A DNA stretch of 64,000 nt from NCBI GenBank assembly GCA_020631355.1, contig JAHDHL010000009.1, positions 1 through 64,000 of the forward strand. The letters are read 5' to 3'. The position numbers and the translations under genes are program-made. How positions within the stretch are numbered: position 1 is the first letter of the stretch; each line of letters starts with the position of its first letter. The notes beneath the pieces are model-generated. The model was given only the letters and a program-made list of their open reading frames with translations, had not been told where the DNA came from and made no database searches. Positions 16,766 to 25,896 of the stretch are shown piece after piece. Source of the stretch: Saprospiraceae bacterium (GTDB lineage Bacteria; Bacteroidota; Bacteroidia; Chitinophagales; Saprospiraceae).

Positions 16766-17545
16766 ATGAAAAGAGTATTGTATTTTTTTAGCTTATTGCT
16801 TTTCATGGGATTGTTTTCCTGTGATAATATTACAGAGGAGATACACATCAATAAGGATGGGTCCGGAGAATACCGTATTTATTCCGATATGATTCCTGCA
16901 ATGGTCCAGATGGGGGTGATGTTTGCCGAAATGGATACGACGCTCAAGGATTTGGATCCTGCAGCCTTAGAAATTGTCGTGAAATCCAAGGTGATGGAGG
17001 ATTTTCCGGAAGAAGTGGATTCCGTATTGGTTGTTAAGGAAGAACAAATCGAAAAATTCAAGGATGACCCATTGAAATATAGATTGGCCCAGCAGATGGT
17101 GAGCTATATGGAGGGTGGAAAATCCAAGGGATATATGAATATGGGAGTCCGAACACCTTTCAGGAACACATCGGAACTCAATACACTGAACCAAATGATA
17201 CAGGACGAATCCGAGGAGAGTCCGCAAGCCGGAGGCCCTGGTTCTAGTTCTTTGCTGGATAATTATGATTCCGATATTACCTATTCTTATAAGAAGAATA
17301 CGTTTAGTCGGTCTACTATTTTCAAAACGAAAGGCGAAGTGGATGAGAAAGAAATCGCAACTGCCAGTCAGATGTTAGGTGAAGCCAAGCTGAGGACCAT
17401 TGTTTATTTGCCACCTAGGGTCAAATCCATTAAGGGAGATCATTTGGTAAGCAAGGACAAGGAAAAAGCCGTTTTTGAATATAATCTGATAGATCTGCTT
17501 CAAGGAAAAGTGAATACGGACTTTAAGATTAAATGGAAGAAATAA
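16766..17545 (+). CDS. Putative lipoprotein, unknown function
   Basis: 259 residues from the ATG at 16766. This start gives a proper lipoprotein signal (MKRVLYFFSLLLFMGLFSC); the frame is open 22 codons further upstream but that part is polar. The mature protein begins EEIHINKDGSGEYRIYSDM, a pattern common in Bacteroidota lipoproteins that I cannot assign to a characterised function. A Gly/Ser-rich patch lies near residue 155. A terminator follows at 17565. Confidence 0.65.
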   Translation: MKRVLYFFSLLLFMGLFSCDNITEEIHINKDGSGEYRIYSDMIPAMVQMGVMFAEMDTTLKDLDPAALEIVVKSKVMEDFPEEVDSVLVVKEEQIEKFKDDPLKYRLAQQMVSYMEGGKSKGYMNMGVRTPFRNTSELNTLNQMIQDESEESPQAGGPGSSSLLDNYDSDITYSYKKNTFSRSTIFKTKGEVDEKEIATASQMLGEAKLRTIVYLPPRVKSIKGDHLVSKDKEKAVFEYNLIDLLQGKVNTDFKIKWKK

Positions 17546-17564
17546 GGAGAATCCTTAGAAATGT

Positions 17565-17598
17565 AAAAGCCACTTGATTGAGATATCAAGTGGCTTTT
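17565..17598. terminator. Bidirectional terminator
   Basis: Stem AAAAGCCACTTGAT (17565-17578) against ATCAAGTGGCTTTT (17585-17598), fourteen pairs, followed by further T on the plus strand. The A-rich left arm gives a T-rich tail on the minus strand, so it serves the convergent lipoprotein and response-regulator genes. Confidence 0.85.
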
Positions 17599-17621
17599 TT
17601 ATGGAGAATGGTAGGGTTTTA

Positions 17622-18899
17622 CTAACCCACTTCCTTTCCTTTGTATCTATTGTATTCCTTTTCGATAAAGGATTGCAGCTCATCCATATCCTTGAACCTA
17701 TCAAAGAATTCCCTGAATCTGGATTCGGGAGCCGAGGATGGCATAACATAACTATATACATCCTCCTCTGTGATTTCCTTATCACTCAGAATGATGAGAC
17801 GTTCCACCACATTCCTTAACTCACGGATATTACCAGTCCAATTCACATTTTGTAATGCAATAATAGCTTTCTTAGCCACTTTTTTAGGAGGCATTCCATA
17901 ATCATCACAAATCTTAGCCACGAAATGCTCCACCAATAGAGGAATATCCTCCCTACGGTCATTCAGTTTAGGAACATGTATGATGATGACAGCTAATCTA
18001 TGGTATAAATCCTCACGGAAATTCCCCTTGATGATTTCCTGTCGCAAATCCTTATTCGTTGCAGCAACTACCCTTACATTCACGGAAATTTCCTTATCAC
18101 CACCTACACGGGTAATCTTATTTTCCTGAAGGGCCCTTAAAACTTTTGCTTGGGCGGAAAGGGACATGTCCCCAATCTCATCCAAAAAGAGTGTACCGCC
18201 ATTGGCTTGTTCGAACTTACCAATCCTCTGCTTGTGGGCCGAGGTAAAGGCTCCTTTCTCATGACCGAACAATTCACTCTCAATCAATTCAGCAGGAATA
18301 GCCGCACAATTCACCTCAATGATGGATTGCTTGTTCCGATTACTGTATTCATGAATCCAGCGGGCCACGAGTTCCTTTCCCGTTCCATTACTACCCGTTA
18401 CCAAAACCCTGGCTTCGGTAGGAGCCACACGTTGGATGGTTTCCTTGATTTTGCTGATGGAATCCGTTTCGCCGATGATTTCCTGTGTCTTGAACTTATC
18501 CACCCTACGCTTCAATACCTTGGTCTCCGTAATAAGACTGGACTTATCCATGGCATTACGGATGGTAATCAAAAGCCTGTTCAAATCCGGTGGTTTCGAA
18601 ATATAATCGAACGCACCTTTTTTCACAGCTTCTACGGCTGTTTCTATGTTACCGTGCCCGGAAATCATGATTACGGGTGTATCCGGTGAAAGGATTTGGA
18701 TTCTATCCAAAGCTTCCAATCCGTCCATCTTGGGCATCTTGATGTCCATGATGACCACATCATACTTATTCCTTTTGATTTTGGCAAGGCCGTCCAATCC
18801 GTCGCCGGATTCGTCTACAGTGTGTTTTTCAAATTCAAGGATATCCCTTAGCGTTCTTCTGATCGCTTCTTCATCATCAACAATTAGGATCTTAGCCAT
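17622..18899 (-). CDS. Sigma-54-type response regulator without DNA-binding domain
   Basis: 425 residues of the NtrC layout. Receiver at 1-120 with acidic pocket DDEE and phospho-accepting Asp in VVIMDIKMPKMDG. AAA+ domain at about 140-370 with Walker A (VTGSNGTGKE) and Walker B (LFLDEIGD); the sigma-54 contact loop reads GAFTSA instead of the usual GAFTGA. The protein ends about 40 residues after the AAA+ lid (MDELQSFIEKEYNRYKG) with no Fis-type helix-turn-helix, so it probably cannot bind DNA site-specifically. NtrC-like regulators of this short form are, from memory, seen elsewhere in Bacteroidota. It may act from solution, or on sigma-54 through protein contacts only. No partner kinase is adjacent. 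Confidence 0.9.
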   Translation of the reverse strand: MAKILIVDDEEAIRRTLRDILEFEKHTVDESGDGLDGLAKIKRNKYDVVIMDIKMPKMDGLEALDRIQILSPDTPVIMISGHGNIETAVEAVKKGAFDYISKPPDLNRLLITIRNAMDKSSLITETKVLKRRVDKFKTQEIIGETDSISKIKETIQRVAPTEARVLVTGSNGTGKELVARWIHEYSNRNKQSIIEVNCAAIPAELIESELFGHEKGAFTSAHKQRIGKFEQANGGTLFLDEIGDMSLSAQAKVLRALQENKITRVGGDKEISVNVRVVAATNKDLRQEIIKGNFREDLYHRLAVIIIHVPKLNDRREDIPLLVEHFVAKICDDYGMPPKKVAKKAIIALQNVNWTGNIRELRNVVERLIILSDKEITEEDVYSYVMPSSAPESRFREFFDRFKDMDELQSFIEKEYNRYKGKEVG

Positions 18900-19015
18900 T
18901 CTATTGTAGAATATTAATTTTTGAATCGGTTAGTTACTCGTAAAGAGGTACAGGGTAATTAACGGATGATTAAAGAGTGTTGTTACAAGTCAACACAAAT
19001 ATAAATAATAATAAA

Positions 19016-20554
19016 TTATAATGTGTCATATGGATTATCCACAATATCCACGCCAAGAAAGCCTTTTTCAGCTTCCTCTCCATCATAAAATGAAATAAAG
19101 AAGAGTCCTACGAATGTAAGGAGGCCATTGAGTAACAATAGCTCGAAGCTCATATTGTAACCCAGATAAGTAGCGAATACCCATCTCAAAAGGAATGTTA
19201 GGATTGGAGCCAATAGGCATACGACCCATACCCACTTATCCTGAACGCTCTGCTTCGTGAAGAACCCGAAGAAGTATAAGCCCAGTAAAGGACCGTAGGT
19301 ATACCCGGCTACTGTAAAGATTTGCTTGATGACAGCCTCATCATTAATGAACCAGAAGACCATGATGACAAGGAACAACAAAATGGAGAATCCAATATGC
19401 ACCAATGTACGGGTTCGTTTCATGGATTGGATGTCAGTTTGCTCGCCACTTTTATTTTTCTTTTCAAAACCCAGGATATCCACACAGAACGATGTGGTAA
19501 GCGAAGTCAATGCAGAGTCAGCACTGGAATATGCCGCAGCAACCAATCCGATAATGAATACGATACCGGCGATAGGAGGGAGGTGGTTCAACGCAATCGT
19601 AGGATAGAGTAAATCCGTCTTTTCAGGAATGGTGAGCCCTACATTGGCAGCATAGATATACAGAAGTGCTCCCATGGCAAGGAAAAGAAGATTCACGAAA
19701 ATAAGAACGATACTGAACGTAATCATATTCTTTTGTGCATCCTTGAGAGTCCTACAACTTAGATTCTTCTGCATCATATCCTGGTCGAGTCCGGTCATTA
19801 CGATTGCAATGAATACACCCGAAATAAACATTTTGACGAAATGCTTACTATCACCCAGAAAATCACTGAAAAAGAAGATTTGTGAATTCTCGGATTGGGC
19901 TACCATACTGAACATGTCTCCCAAACCAGCATCCATTTTGTTTCCGATGAATATGATGGTCAATACCACAGCAACCAACATGGCGAGTGTTTGCAGGGTA
20001 TCTGTCCAGATGATGGTTTTGATTCCTCCTCTGAATGTATAAATCCAAATCAATACGATGGTACCCAATACGGTAAGCGGGAATGGGACACCGAAATGAT
20101 TCATGACGAATTCCTGAAGGACGAGCGCAACAAGGTACAGCCTGAATGAAGCCCCGATAGTTCGGGATAAGAGGAAGAATATGGAACCTGTTTTGTAGGA
20201 TACGACCCCGAATCGTTTCTCCAGATAGGTATAGATTGAAGTCAGCTGCAATCGGTAATACATCGGCATCAATACGAATGCAATGAACATATAACCGAAG
20301 AAATAACCGAAGACCATCACCATATAGGAGAACTTGTTACCTTCGACCCAGCCGGGCACCGATATGAAAGTAACTCCTGATAAGGAGGCACCAATCATAC
20401 CGAAAGCTACCACATACCAGGGGGATTTCCTTCCTGCAAGAAAGAAATTCTCATTATCAGAATCCTTTCCTGTAAAGTAGGATATGACAATGAGTGTTGC
20501 GAAATAGGCAACAATTATAAGTAAGATCAATAACGGGTTGAGTTGATCAAGCAT
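19016..20554 (-). CDS. Sodium:solute symporter (SSS family)
   Basis: 512 residues with about 13 membrane helices. It has the family features: TGKDSDNENFFLAGRKSPWYVVAFGMIGASLSGVTFISVPG near the N-terminus (position 30-70, the signature of the SSS/SLC5 fold with its Na+-binding residues) and later SSADSALTSLTTSF (about 345-358). It should move a sugar, amino acid or organic acid inward with Na+. The substrate cannot be read from sequence. It stands alone between the response regulator and a divergent gene. Confidence 0.88.
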   Translation of the reverse strand: MLDQLNPLLILLIIVAYFATLIVISYFTGKDSDNENFFLAGRKSPWYVVAFGMIGASLSGVTFISVPGWVEGNKFSYMVMVFGYFFGYMFIAFVLMPMYYRLQLTSIYTYLEKRFGVVSYKTGSIFFLLSRTIGASFRLYLVALVLQEFVMNHFGVPFPLTVLGTIVLIWIYTFRGGIKTIIWTDTLQTLAMLVAVVLTIIFIGNKMDAGLGDMFSMVAQSENSQIFFFSDFLGDSKHFVKMFISGVFIAIVMTGLDQDMMQKNLSCRTLKDAQKNMITFSIVLIFVNLLFLAMGALLYIYAANVGLTIPEKTDLLYPTIALNHLPPIAGIVFIIGLVAAAYSSADSALTSLTTSFCVDILGFEKKNKSGEQTDIQSMKRTRTLVHIGFSILLFLVIMVFWFINDEAVIKQIFTVAGYTYGPLLGLYFFGFFTKQSVQDKWVWVVCLLAPILTFLLRWVFATYLGYNMSFELLLLNGLLTFVGLFFISFYDGEEAEKGFLGVDIVDNPYDTL

Positions 20555-20673
20555 AGATTCGGTTTTCCTAATAGGTATGTTAGTTCTCCAGCATGCAGCG
20601 TTTTAGGGGTGGTTTTCGATTTGAATAAAGATAACCAACACCAAACGAAATCTTTGGCTTTTGCGTTCTTCAA

Positions 20674-20704
20674 TTGGTGAATCGGCAAATTTAATATAAT
20701 TTTG
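20674..20704 (+). promoter_or_regulatory. Probable Bacteroidota sigma-A promoter
   Basis: TTG at 20674-20676 and TAATTTTG at 20697-20704 (fits TAnnTTTG) are separated by 20 nt, the spacing known for the -33/-7 promoter of the phylum. It puts transcription start near 20711 and supports the ATG at 20726, since an upstream ATG at 20702 would fall inside the -7 box. Confidence 0.6.
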
Positions 20705-20725
20705 AAAATCTTATTAACAATTCAT

Positions 20726-21514
20726 ATGAAGTCGACATATTATTTATTTCTTACATGTCTTTTCCTTGGTTTCCAATTCAATACGAATGCCCAGGAGGAC
20801 GCAGTGATGAAAGTGGCAGAAGAAATGCCACTTTATGGTGATTGTTCAGCATCTGTAGACAAGTCCGAAAACAAGGCTTGTTCCGATAAGGCGGTATACG
20901 AATTCATTGCCTCTCAGGTGGTCTATCCGGAAACCGCCCAATTGAATGGTACGGAGGGGACCGTCGTTATCCGTTTCGTAGTGGATAAGGAGGGAAAGGT
21001 TAAGGATGTGACCGTAGTCAAGGATATCGGTGATGGCTGTGGGGATGAGGCAGTCCGAGTGGTTTCCTTGATGGAAAACTGGAAGCCTGCAACCCACAAG
21101 GGAAAGAACGTGGATGTGCAAATGCATCTTCCTGTAAAGTTCAAAACTATTCCGGTCAAGATAAGAACAGAAAAATTTGAGGTGCTCAGTGATTTGTTCT
21201 GCACCAACTATCTAACCGATTTCGTAAAGTTGGATGCTATTCATGCGATGGCCGATGATGAGTTGGTTCCAGAGGATTTGTGTAGCGTTCCGGGTGTTAC
21301 GAACGGCCTTTCCAAATTGAAGATGACACTGGTACATGATGATATGCCAAAATCAGTGGAAAGTGAGGATGGTTCCATCAGTCCTACCATGAGAAAATTC
21401 ATGGAGGAAGCCGTAGTTGGTGATGTCATCGAGCTGGAATACGAATTGCGCATCAATATGGATGGCGAAAATAATTTGTACAAGGAAGTTTATAAGAGTG
21501 TCATCATAGAATGA
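20726..21514 (+). CDS. Exported TonB C-terminal domain protein
   Basis: 262 residues from 20726, chosen for the signal peptide (MKSTYYLFLTCLFLGFQF...NAQ) and the promoter just upstream. Residues about 60-140 form a TonB C-terminal domain: VVYPETAQLNGTEGTVVIRFVVDKEGKVKDV, with the family's YP-x-x-A and G-x-V-x-V pattern. There is no N-terminal membrane anchor or Pro-rich linker typical of energy-transducing TonB, so this is a free periplasmic or surface form. The remaining C-terminus is unrecognised. Its stop overlaps the ATG of the ABC exporter (ATGA, 21511-21514), which implies translational coupling and a shared task. Confidence 0.7.
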   Translation: MKSTYYLFLTCLFLGFQFNTNAQEDAVMKVAEEMPLYGDCSASVDKSENKACSDKAVYEFIASQVVYPETAQLNGTEGTVVIRFVVDKEGKVKDVTVVKDIGDGCGDEAVRVVSLMENWKPATHKGKNVDVQMHLPVKFKTIPVKIRTEKFEVLSDLFCTNYLTDFVKLDAIHAMADDELVPEDLCSVPGVTNGLSKLKMTLVHDDMPKSVESEDGSISPTMRKFMEEAVVGDVIELEYELRINMDGENNLYKEVYKSVIIE

Positions 21515-23331
21515 AAACACTCTTAGGTTTACTGGATTACATCAAGAACTATAAGGGTTATGTAGGAATGAACATCATAAGCAATCTGCTTATGGTGTTG
21601 TTCTCTGTGGTCAGTATACCATCCCTGATACCTTTTCTTACGCTACTGTTCAATAGGGAAGTAGAAGCAGTCCCTCCACCGGATTGGTCATCCGAGGGAT
21701 TTTCGAAATACATTGATTTTATGGAATATGAGTTTTATATGCTCATATTGGAAGTAGGTAGGGAGAATGCCTTACTTTACATTTGTGCAGGAATACTACT
21801 GATTTTTTTCCTGAAGAATCTTTTCCGTTTTTTATCCCTTTATTTCATGGCTCCCGTACGGACCGGGATTATCAGGGATATTCGTTCGCGGTTATATGAT
21901 AAGTTCAATGACCTTCCTTTATCCTATTATTCCGAAAAGAAAAAAGGAGATCTCATTTCTAGAATGACATCGGATGTGATTGAGATAGAATTCTCGATTC
22001 TCAATGTTATTGAGGCCATCGTTAGGGAGCCCTTGATGATTGTAGGATGCCTGACCTACATGATATACATCAGTCCGTCCCTCACACTCTATGTCTTTCT
22101 CATGGTTTTGATTACAGGAGGAATCATAGGAGTGATTGGTAACAAACTAAAAAAGGGTTCTGCAAAGGCACAGGGTATCATGGGAGAAATGGTAGCAGTG
22201 ATAGAAGAAACCTTATCAGGAATCCGAATCATCAAGGGATTCAATGCACAGGATTACAGGAAAAAAGAATTCGGAACATTCAATGATGCTTTTAGGAATA
22301 GCCTGATTCCCGTATTCAGGAGACGGGACTTATCTTCTCCCTTGTCTGAATTCCTAGGGATAGGGGTAGTGGCCATCCTCTTGATTATAGGTTCCAAATA
22401 TGTATTCAGTGGAGAAATTTCACCAGAGATTTTCCTGACATTCCTATTTGCATTCTACAGTGTCATCAACCCTGCCAAATCATTTTCCAAAGCATATTAT
22501 AATGTCCAAAAAGGCAGTGCTGCCTCCGATAGGATTCGGGCCATTCTCAATGAGACCAATCCCATCTTGGACGAAGATGGCGAAAGGCATATCACAACTT
22601 TGAGTGATAATATCCTTTTCAAGGATGTAAGTTTTGAATATGAGAAAGGAGTGGAAGTGCTGAAATCCATTGATCTGAGGATTCAGGAGGGAGAAATTTT
22701 GGCTTTGGTAGGGCCGTCCGGAAGCGGAAAAACCACCATTACCGATTTGCTACCACGATTTTATGATGTCAATAAGGGAGCCATCCTTGTGGATGGTATC
22801 AATATCAAGGATTTGAAATTACATTCACTCAGACAATTGTTCGGAATCGTATCCCAACAACCCATTCTATTCCATGATACCATTTATGACAACATCGTTT
22901 TCGGGAGAGAGGATATCACTAGGGAACAAGTAGAGAAAGCTGCCAAGGTAGCCAATGCACACGAATTCATCATGGAATGTGAGCAAGGGTACGATACCGT
23001 CATCGGAGATGGGGGTAACAAACTCAGTGGTGGTCAAAAGCAACGATTGACCATAGCTCGGGCCATTCTTGATGATCCGCCAATACTGATACTCGACGAG
23101 GCAACCTCGTCACTGGATTCTGCTTCAGAAAAAGCAGTACAGGAAGCACTGAGGGAAGTAATGAAAAACCGAACAGTCATTGTGGTGGCTCACAGGTTGT
23201 CCACTATTTCTCATGCCGACCAGATTGTCGTGATGAAAGAGGGCCGTATTGTGGAAAAGGGCAAGCACGATGAACTCATTGGATTGGGAGGTGTTTACTC
23301 AAAGTTGGTACGGATGCAATCCATCAACTAA
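21511..23331 (+). CDS. ABC exporter, fused permease-ATPase (MsbA-like)
   Basis: 606 residues: an exporter-type membrane domain at about 1-330 (six helices) and an ATPase domain at about 350-606 with Walker A (GPSGSGKTT), Q-loop (SQQP), signature (LSGGQKQR), Walker B (ILILDEATSSLD) and H-loop (VAHRLSTI). The half-transporter works as a homodimer in the inner membrane and most resembles MsbA/lipid or peptide exporters; the substrate is not evident. It is coupled by ATGA overlap to the TonB-domain gene upstream. Confidence 0.92.
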   Translation: MKTLLGLLDYIKNYKGYVGMNIISNLLMVLFSVVSIPSLIPFLTLLFNREVEAVPPPDWSSEGFSKYIDFMEYEFYMLILEVGRENALLYICAGILLIFFLKNLFRFLSLYFMAPVRTGIIRDIRSRLYDKFNDLPLSYYSEKKKGDLISRMTSDVIEIEFSILNVIEAIVREPLMIVGCLTYMIYISPSLTLYVFLMVLITGGIIGVIGNKLKKGSAKAQGIMGEMVAVIEETLSGIRIIKGFNAQDYRKKEFGTFNDAFRNSLIPVFRRRDLSSPLSEFLGIGVVAILLIIGSKYVFSGEISPEIFLTFLFAFYSVINPAKSFSKAYYNVQKGSAASDRIRAILNETNPILDEDGERHITTLSDNILFKDVSFEYEKGVEVLKSIDLRIQEGEILALVGPSGSGKTTITDLLPRFYDVNKGAILVDGINIKDLKLHSLRQLFGIVSQQPILFHDTIYDNIVFGREDITREQVEKAAKVANAHEFIMECEQGYDTVIGDGGNKLSGGQKQRLTIARAILDDPPILILDEATSSLDSASEKAVQEALREVMKNRTVIVVAHRLSTISHADQIVVMKEGRIVEKGKHDELIGLGGVYSKLVRMQSIN

Positions 23332-23396
23332 TGTCTGGTGCCTGATATCATCCCATATTCAACTGTTAAGTCCCATCAACCATCACATAAATTGTA

Positions 23397-23404
23397 TAAC
23401 TTTG
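23397..23404 (+). promoter_or_regulatory. Possible -7 element
   Basis: TAACTTTG fits TAnnTTTG exactly and lies 24 nt before the chosen start of the T9SS cargo gene. No clear -33 TTG at the expected distance, so support is partial. Confidence 0.4.
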
Positions 23405-23427
23405 GCGATTGTGATAAATCTATTATA

Positions 23428-24558
23428 ATGAAACACACACTAACACTCTTATTCCTTTCATTGTCTGTGGGCTTCATTTCTGCTCAGACGACCATTACCA
23501 ATACATCATTCTTCCAAATGAATGATATCCTATACACATCGAATGATGACATTCCTAATGTGGATTTAGGAACGACAGGTGGTAACCAGACATGGGATTA
23601 TTCTTCCCTGAGTTCTACACAAGTTGATGCTACGGAAGTATTTCCTGCCACTTCAGGTATGGGAGGAGCTGCTTTTCCTCAAGCTGATGTCTACATCAAT
23701 TTCCTAGGAGGTGAATTGTACCTACAAATTAATACCAACGAAATCAAACAGATAGGTTTCGTAGGCGCTATGGCCGGATTCGATGTGAATACAGCTTTTA
23801 ATCCGCAAGGTAATTTCCGCAGGGCTCCTATTAATTATCAGGATTCATTTACAGATGAAAATGGAATCGCATTCACGATTGCTGCAGAGGATATCCCTTT
23901 CTTGGATTCCTTGGAATTACCCGTTAATCCCGATTCTATTCGTGTGACTCAGATATTCACTACGGAATATGAAGCGGATGCGTGGGGAACCATGACCATT
24001 CCAATGGGAACATTTGATGTATTGAGAATGAGAAGATTACAAACAACCACAACTCAAATTGAGGCTTTTGTTCCTTTCTTGAATTGGATTGATGTAACGG
24101 ACTTGCTCGGAGGTTTGGGAGGTGGTGGTATACCCGGCGGTTTTGGTGATGGAGCTGTGGAGAGCTACGAATTCTTGGCAGACGGTGTCAAGGAAGCCAT
24201 TGCAACAGTTCAGTTGGATACCGTTGGTGGAGATATCGTAAGGGTGACATATAAGGCCCAGGAAACAGGCACTCCGATTGCTGAGGTAGGTGATGATTCC
24301 AATCTATTTGCCGCACACCCCAATCCTGCATACGGTGATGTTAGGATTGATATCAGAGGATTCGATAATGGGAATTATGAACTGAACCTCTATAACATCG
24401 CAGGAAAGAGAGTGCTGACACAAAATGTGGAAGTCAATAGGGATACCGCAGTCATTATCAATGTCGCAAATCTGGATAAGGGAACCTATTTGTATGCACT
24501 GCATGATTCGGCAGGTAAGGTCATCAGAGCCAGAAGACTGATGGTGATTAAGCCTTAA
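23428..24558 (+). CDS. T9SS type A sorting domain protein
   Basis: 376 residues. The ATG at 23428 gives a signal peptide (MKHTLTLLFLSLSVGFISAQ); the ORF extends 30 codons upstream but that part is not signal-like. The middle is an unrecognised beta-rich domain. The last 80 residues are a type A sorting domain for the type IX secretion system: AHPNPAYGDVRIDI, NYELNLYNIAGKRVL and ending KVIRARRLMVIKP. It should be exported across the outer membrane and attached to the surface. Its stop and the next gene's start share one base (TAATG). Confidence 0.85.
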   Translation: MKHTLTLLFLSLSVGFISAQTTITNTSFFQMNDILYTSNDDIPNVDLGTTGGNQTWDYSSLSSTQVDATEVFPATSGMGGAAFPQADVYINFLGGELYLQINTNEIKQIGFVGAMAGFDVNTAFNPQGNFRRAPINYQDSFTDENGIAFTIAAEDIPFLDSLELPVNPDSIRVTQIFTTEYEADAWGTMTIPMGTFDVLRMRRLQTTTTQIEAFVPFLNWIDVTDLLGGLGGGGIPGGFGDGAVESYEFLADGVKEAIATVQLDTVGGDIVRVTYKAQETGTPIAEVGDDSNLFAAHPNPAYGDVRIDIRGFDNGNYELNLYNIAGKRVLTQNVEVNRDTAVIINVANLDKGTYLYALHDSAGKVIRARRLMVIKP

Positions 24559-25613
24559 TGAGAACATTTGACTATATCATAGTAGGCCAGGGTCTGGCAG
24601 GTACGCTTCTCGGATATTTTCTTGAAAAATCCGGGAAGCGTATTCTTTTTGTGGACAATGGCTACAAGACCGCAGCTTCCACAGTGGCTGCCGGGATTTT
24701 CAATCCTATCACAGGAAGACGTTTCGTTAAGAGTTGGATGATAGATACCTTGTTTCCTTTTGCTAAGGAAACCTATGCAGAAATAGAAAGGGAAATCAAC
24801 CAACAAATTTTTTATCCCAACCATATCATCAGGGCCTTATTCAATCATGTGGAGGAAAACCATTGGCTCATGCGCAGTGACCTACCCGAAAATCTTCCCT
24901 ATGTCGAACCCAAGGAGGATTATGGCCGCTATAAAGGAAGGATACAGGAGCCGTATTCCTATATGGAGCTTAGGAATGCAGGGCGTGCGGATATTCTCGG
25001 ACTGATTCAGGCATTCAGGAAGAAATGGTTGTCTTTGGGTAGATTAGTTGAGGAGCAATTGAATTACGAGTTGTTGGATATTCGTAAGGAGGGTGTTTTC
25101 TACAAGGATCTCATGGCCCCAACAATGATATTTTGTGAGGGATATATGGCAAGGGAAAATCCCCATTTTTCATACCTCAATTACAATCCGACCAAAGGAG
25201 AATTATTGTTAGTGAAAATTCCCAATGTGGATTTCCGTAAAATGCTGAAACACAAGCTCTACATCGTACCTTTCGGAGATGACATATATTGGGTGGGAGC
25301 AACCAATGATTGGAATAATATTGATGATATTCCAACTGCAGAAAACAGGAAGTATCTGGAAGATAGACTCCAATCATTCCTTAAGGTACCTTTTGAAGTA
25401 TTGGAACATAAGGCAGCTGTCAGACCAACAGTCAAGGATAGACGTCCCTATCTGGGATTACACCCCAAGTACCCTCAACTGGCTATATTCAATGGTTTGG
25501 GAACGAAAGGTGCATCCTTAGGCCCATATTGGGCACAACATTTTTCTGATTTCTTATGTGGCCATTCCGAAATTGACTCGCAGGTGGATATACAGCGTAT
25601 CAAAAGCAAATGA
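24558..25613 (+). CDS. FAD-dependent oxidoreductase (DAO family)
   Basis: 351 residues with an N-terminal FAD-binding motif (YIIVGQGLAGTLLGYFLEKSG, GxGxxG with the following acidic or polar residue), a middle substrate domain, and LGPYWAQHFSDFLCG near the C-terminus. The family (D-amino-acid oxidase/glycine oxidase-like, PF01266) includes amine oxidases; the substrate is not evident. Starts on the last base of the T9SS cargo stop codon, so the two are translated from one mRNA, although their tasks differ. Confidence 0.8.
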   Translation: MRTFDYIIVGQGLAGTLLGYFLEKSGKRILFVDNGYKTAASTVAAGIFNPITGRRFVKSWMIDTLFPFAKETYAEIEREINQQIFYPNHIIRALFNHVEENHWLMRSDLPENLPYVEPKEDYGRYKGRIQEPYSYMELRNAGRADILGLIQAFRKKWLSLGRLVEEQLNYELLDIRKEGVFYKDLMAPTMIFCEGYMARENPHFSYLNYNPTKGELLLVKIPNVDFRKMLKHKLYIVPFGDDIYWVGATNDWNNIDDIPTAENRKYLEDRLQSFLKVPFEVLEHKAAVRPTVKDRRPYLGLHPKYPQLAIFNGLGTKGASLGPYWAQHFSDFLCGHSEIDSQVDIQRIKSK

Positions 25614-25896
25614 TGATGAGCCACTCATCGTAAAGCAGGTATGAATAAAAAAACCGCTTACCTTTCGATAAGCGGCTACATTCTCGCTGAGAGAATATGA
25701 GAGAGTGATTAATTAACTCCTTGACAATTTTGTCATATTATCTTTATTCCAGTATTGGATTTACACCCATTTGTAACGGGTCACAAAGTACTTTTTTTTG
25801 GAAATGTAATATGTTAAGATTCGTTTTTTTACCCTAAAAAAGTGTTAATAATCGCCAAAATAAATAAAATGATTCCTTGTTAGCAAATCTATAACA
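25614..25896. other. Intergenic region between convergent genes
   Basis: 283 bp. It holds the hairpin at 25654-25675; the remainder, including a GAGAGAATATGAGAGAG stretch near 25686, shows nothing recognisable. Confidence 0.5.
25647..25675 (-). terminator. Terminator for the B12-uptake genes
   Basis: Stem CCGCTTA/TAAGCGG (25654-25660 and 25669-25675), preceded on the plus strand by a run of seven A, so on the minus strand it is a stem followed by T7. It lies about 220 nt downstream of the BtuG-like gene. Confidence 0.7.
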
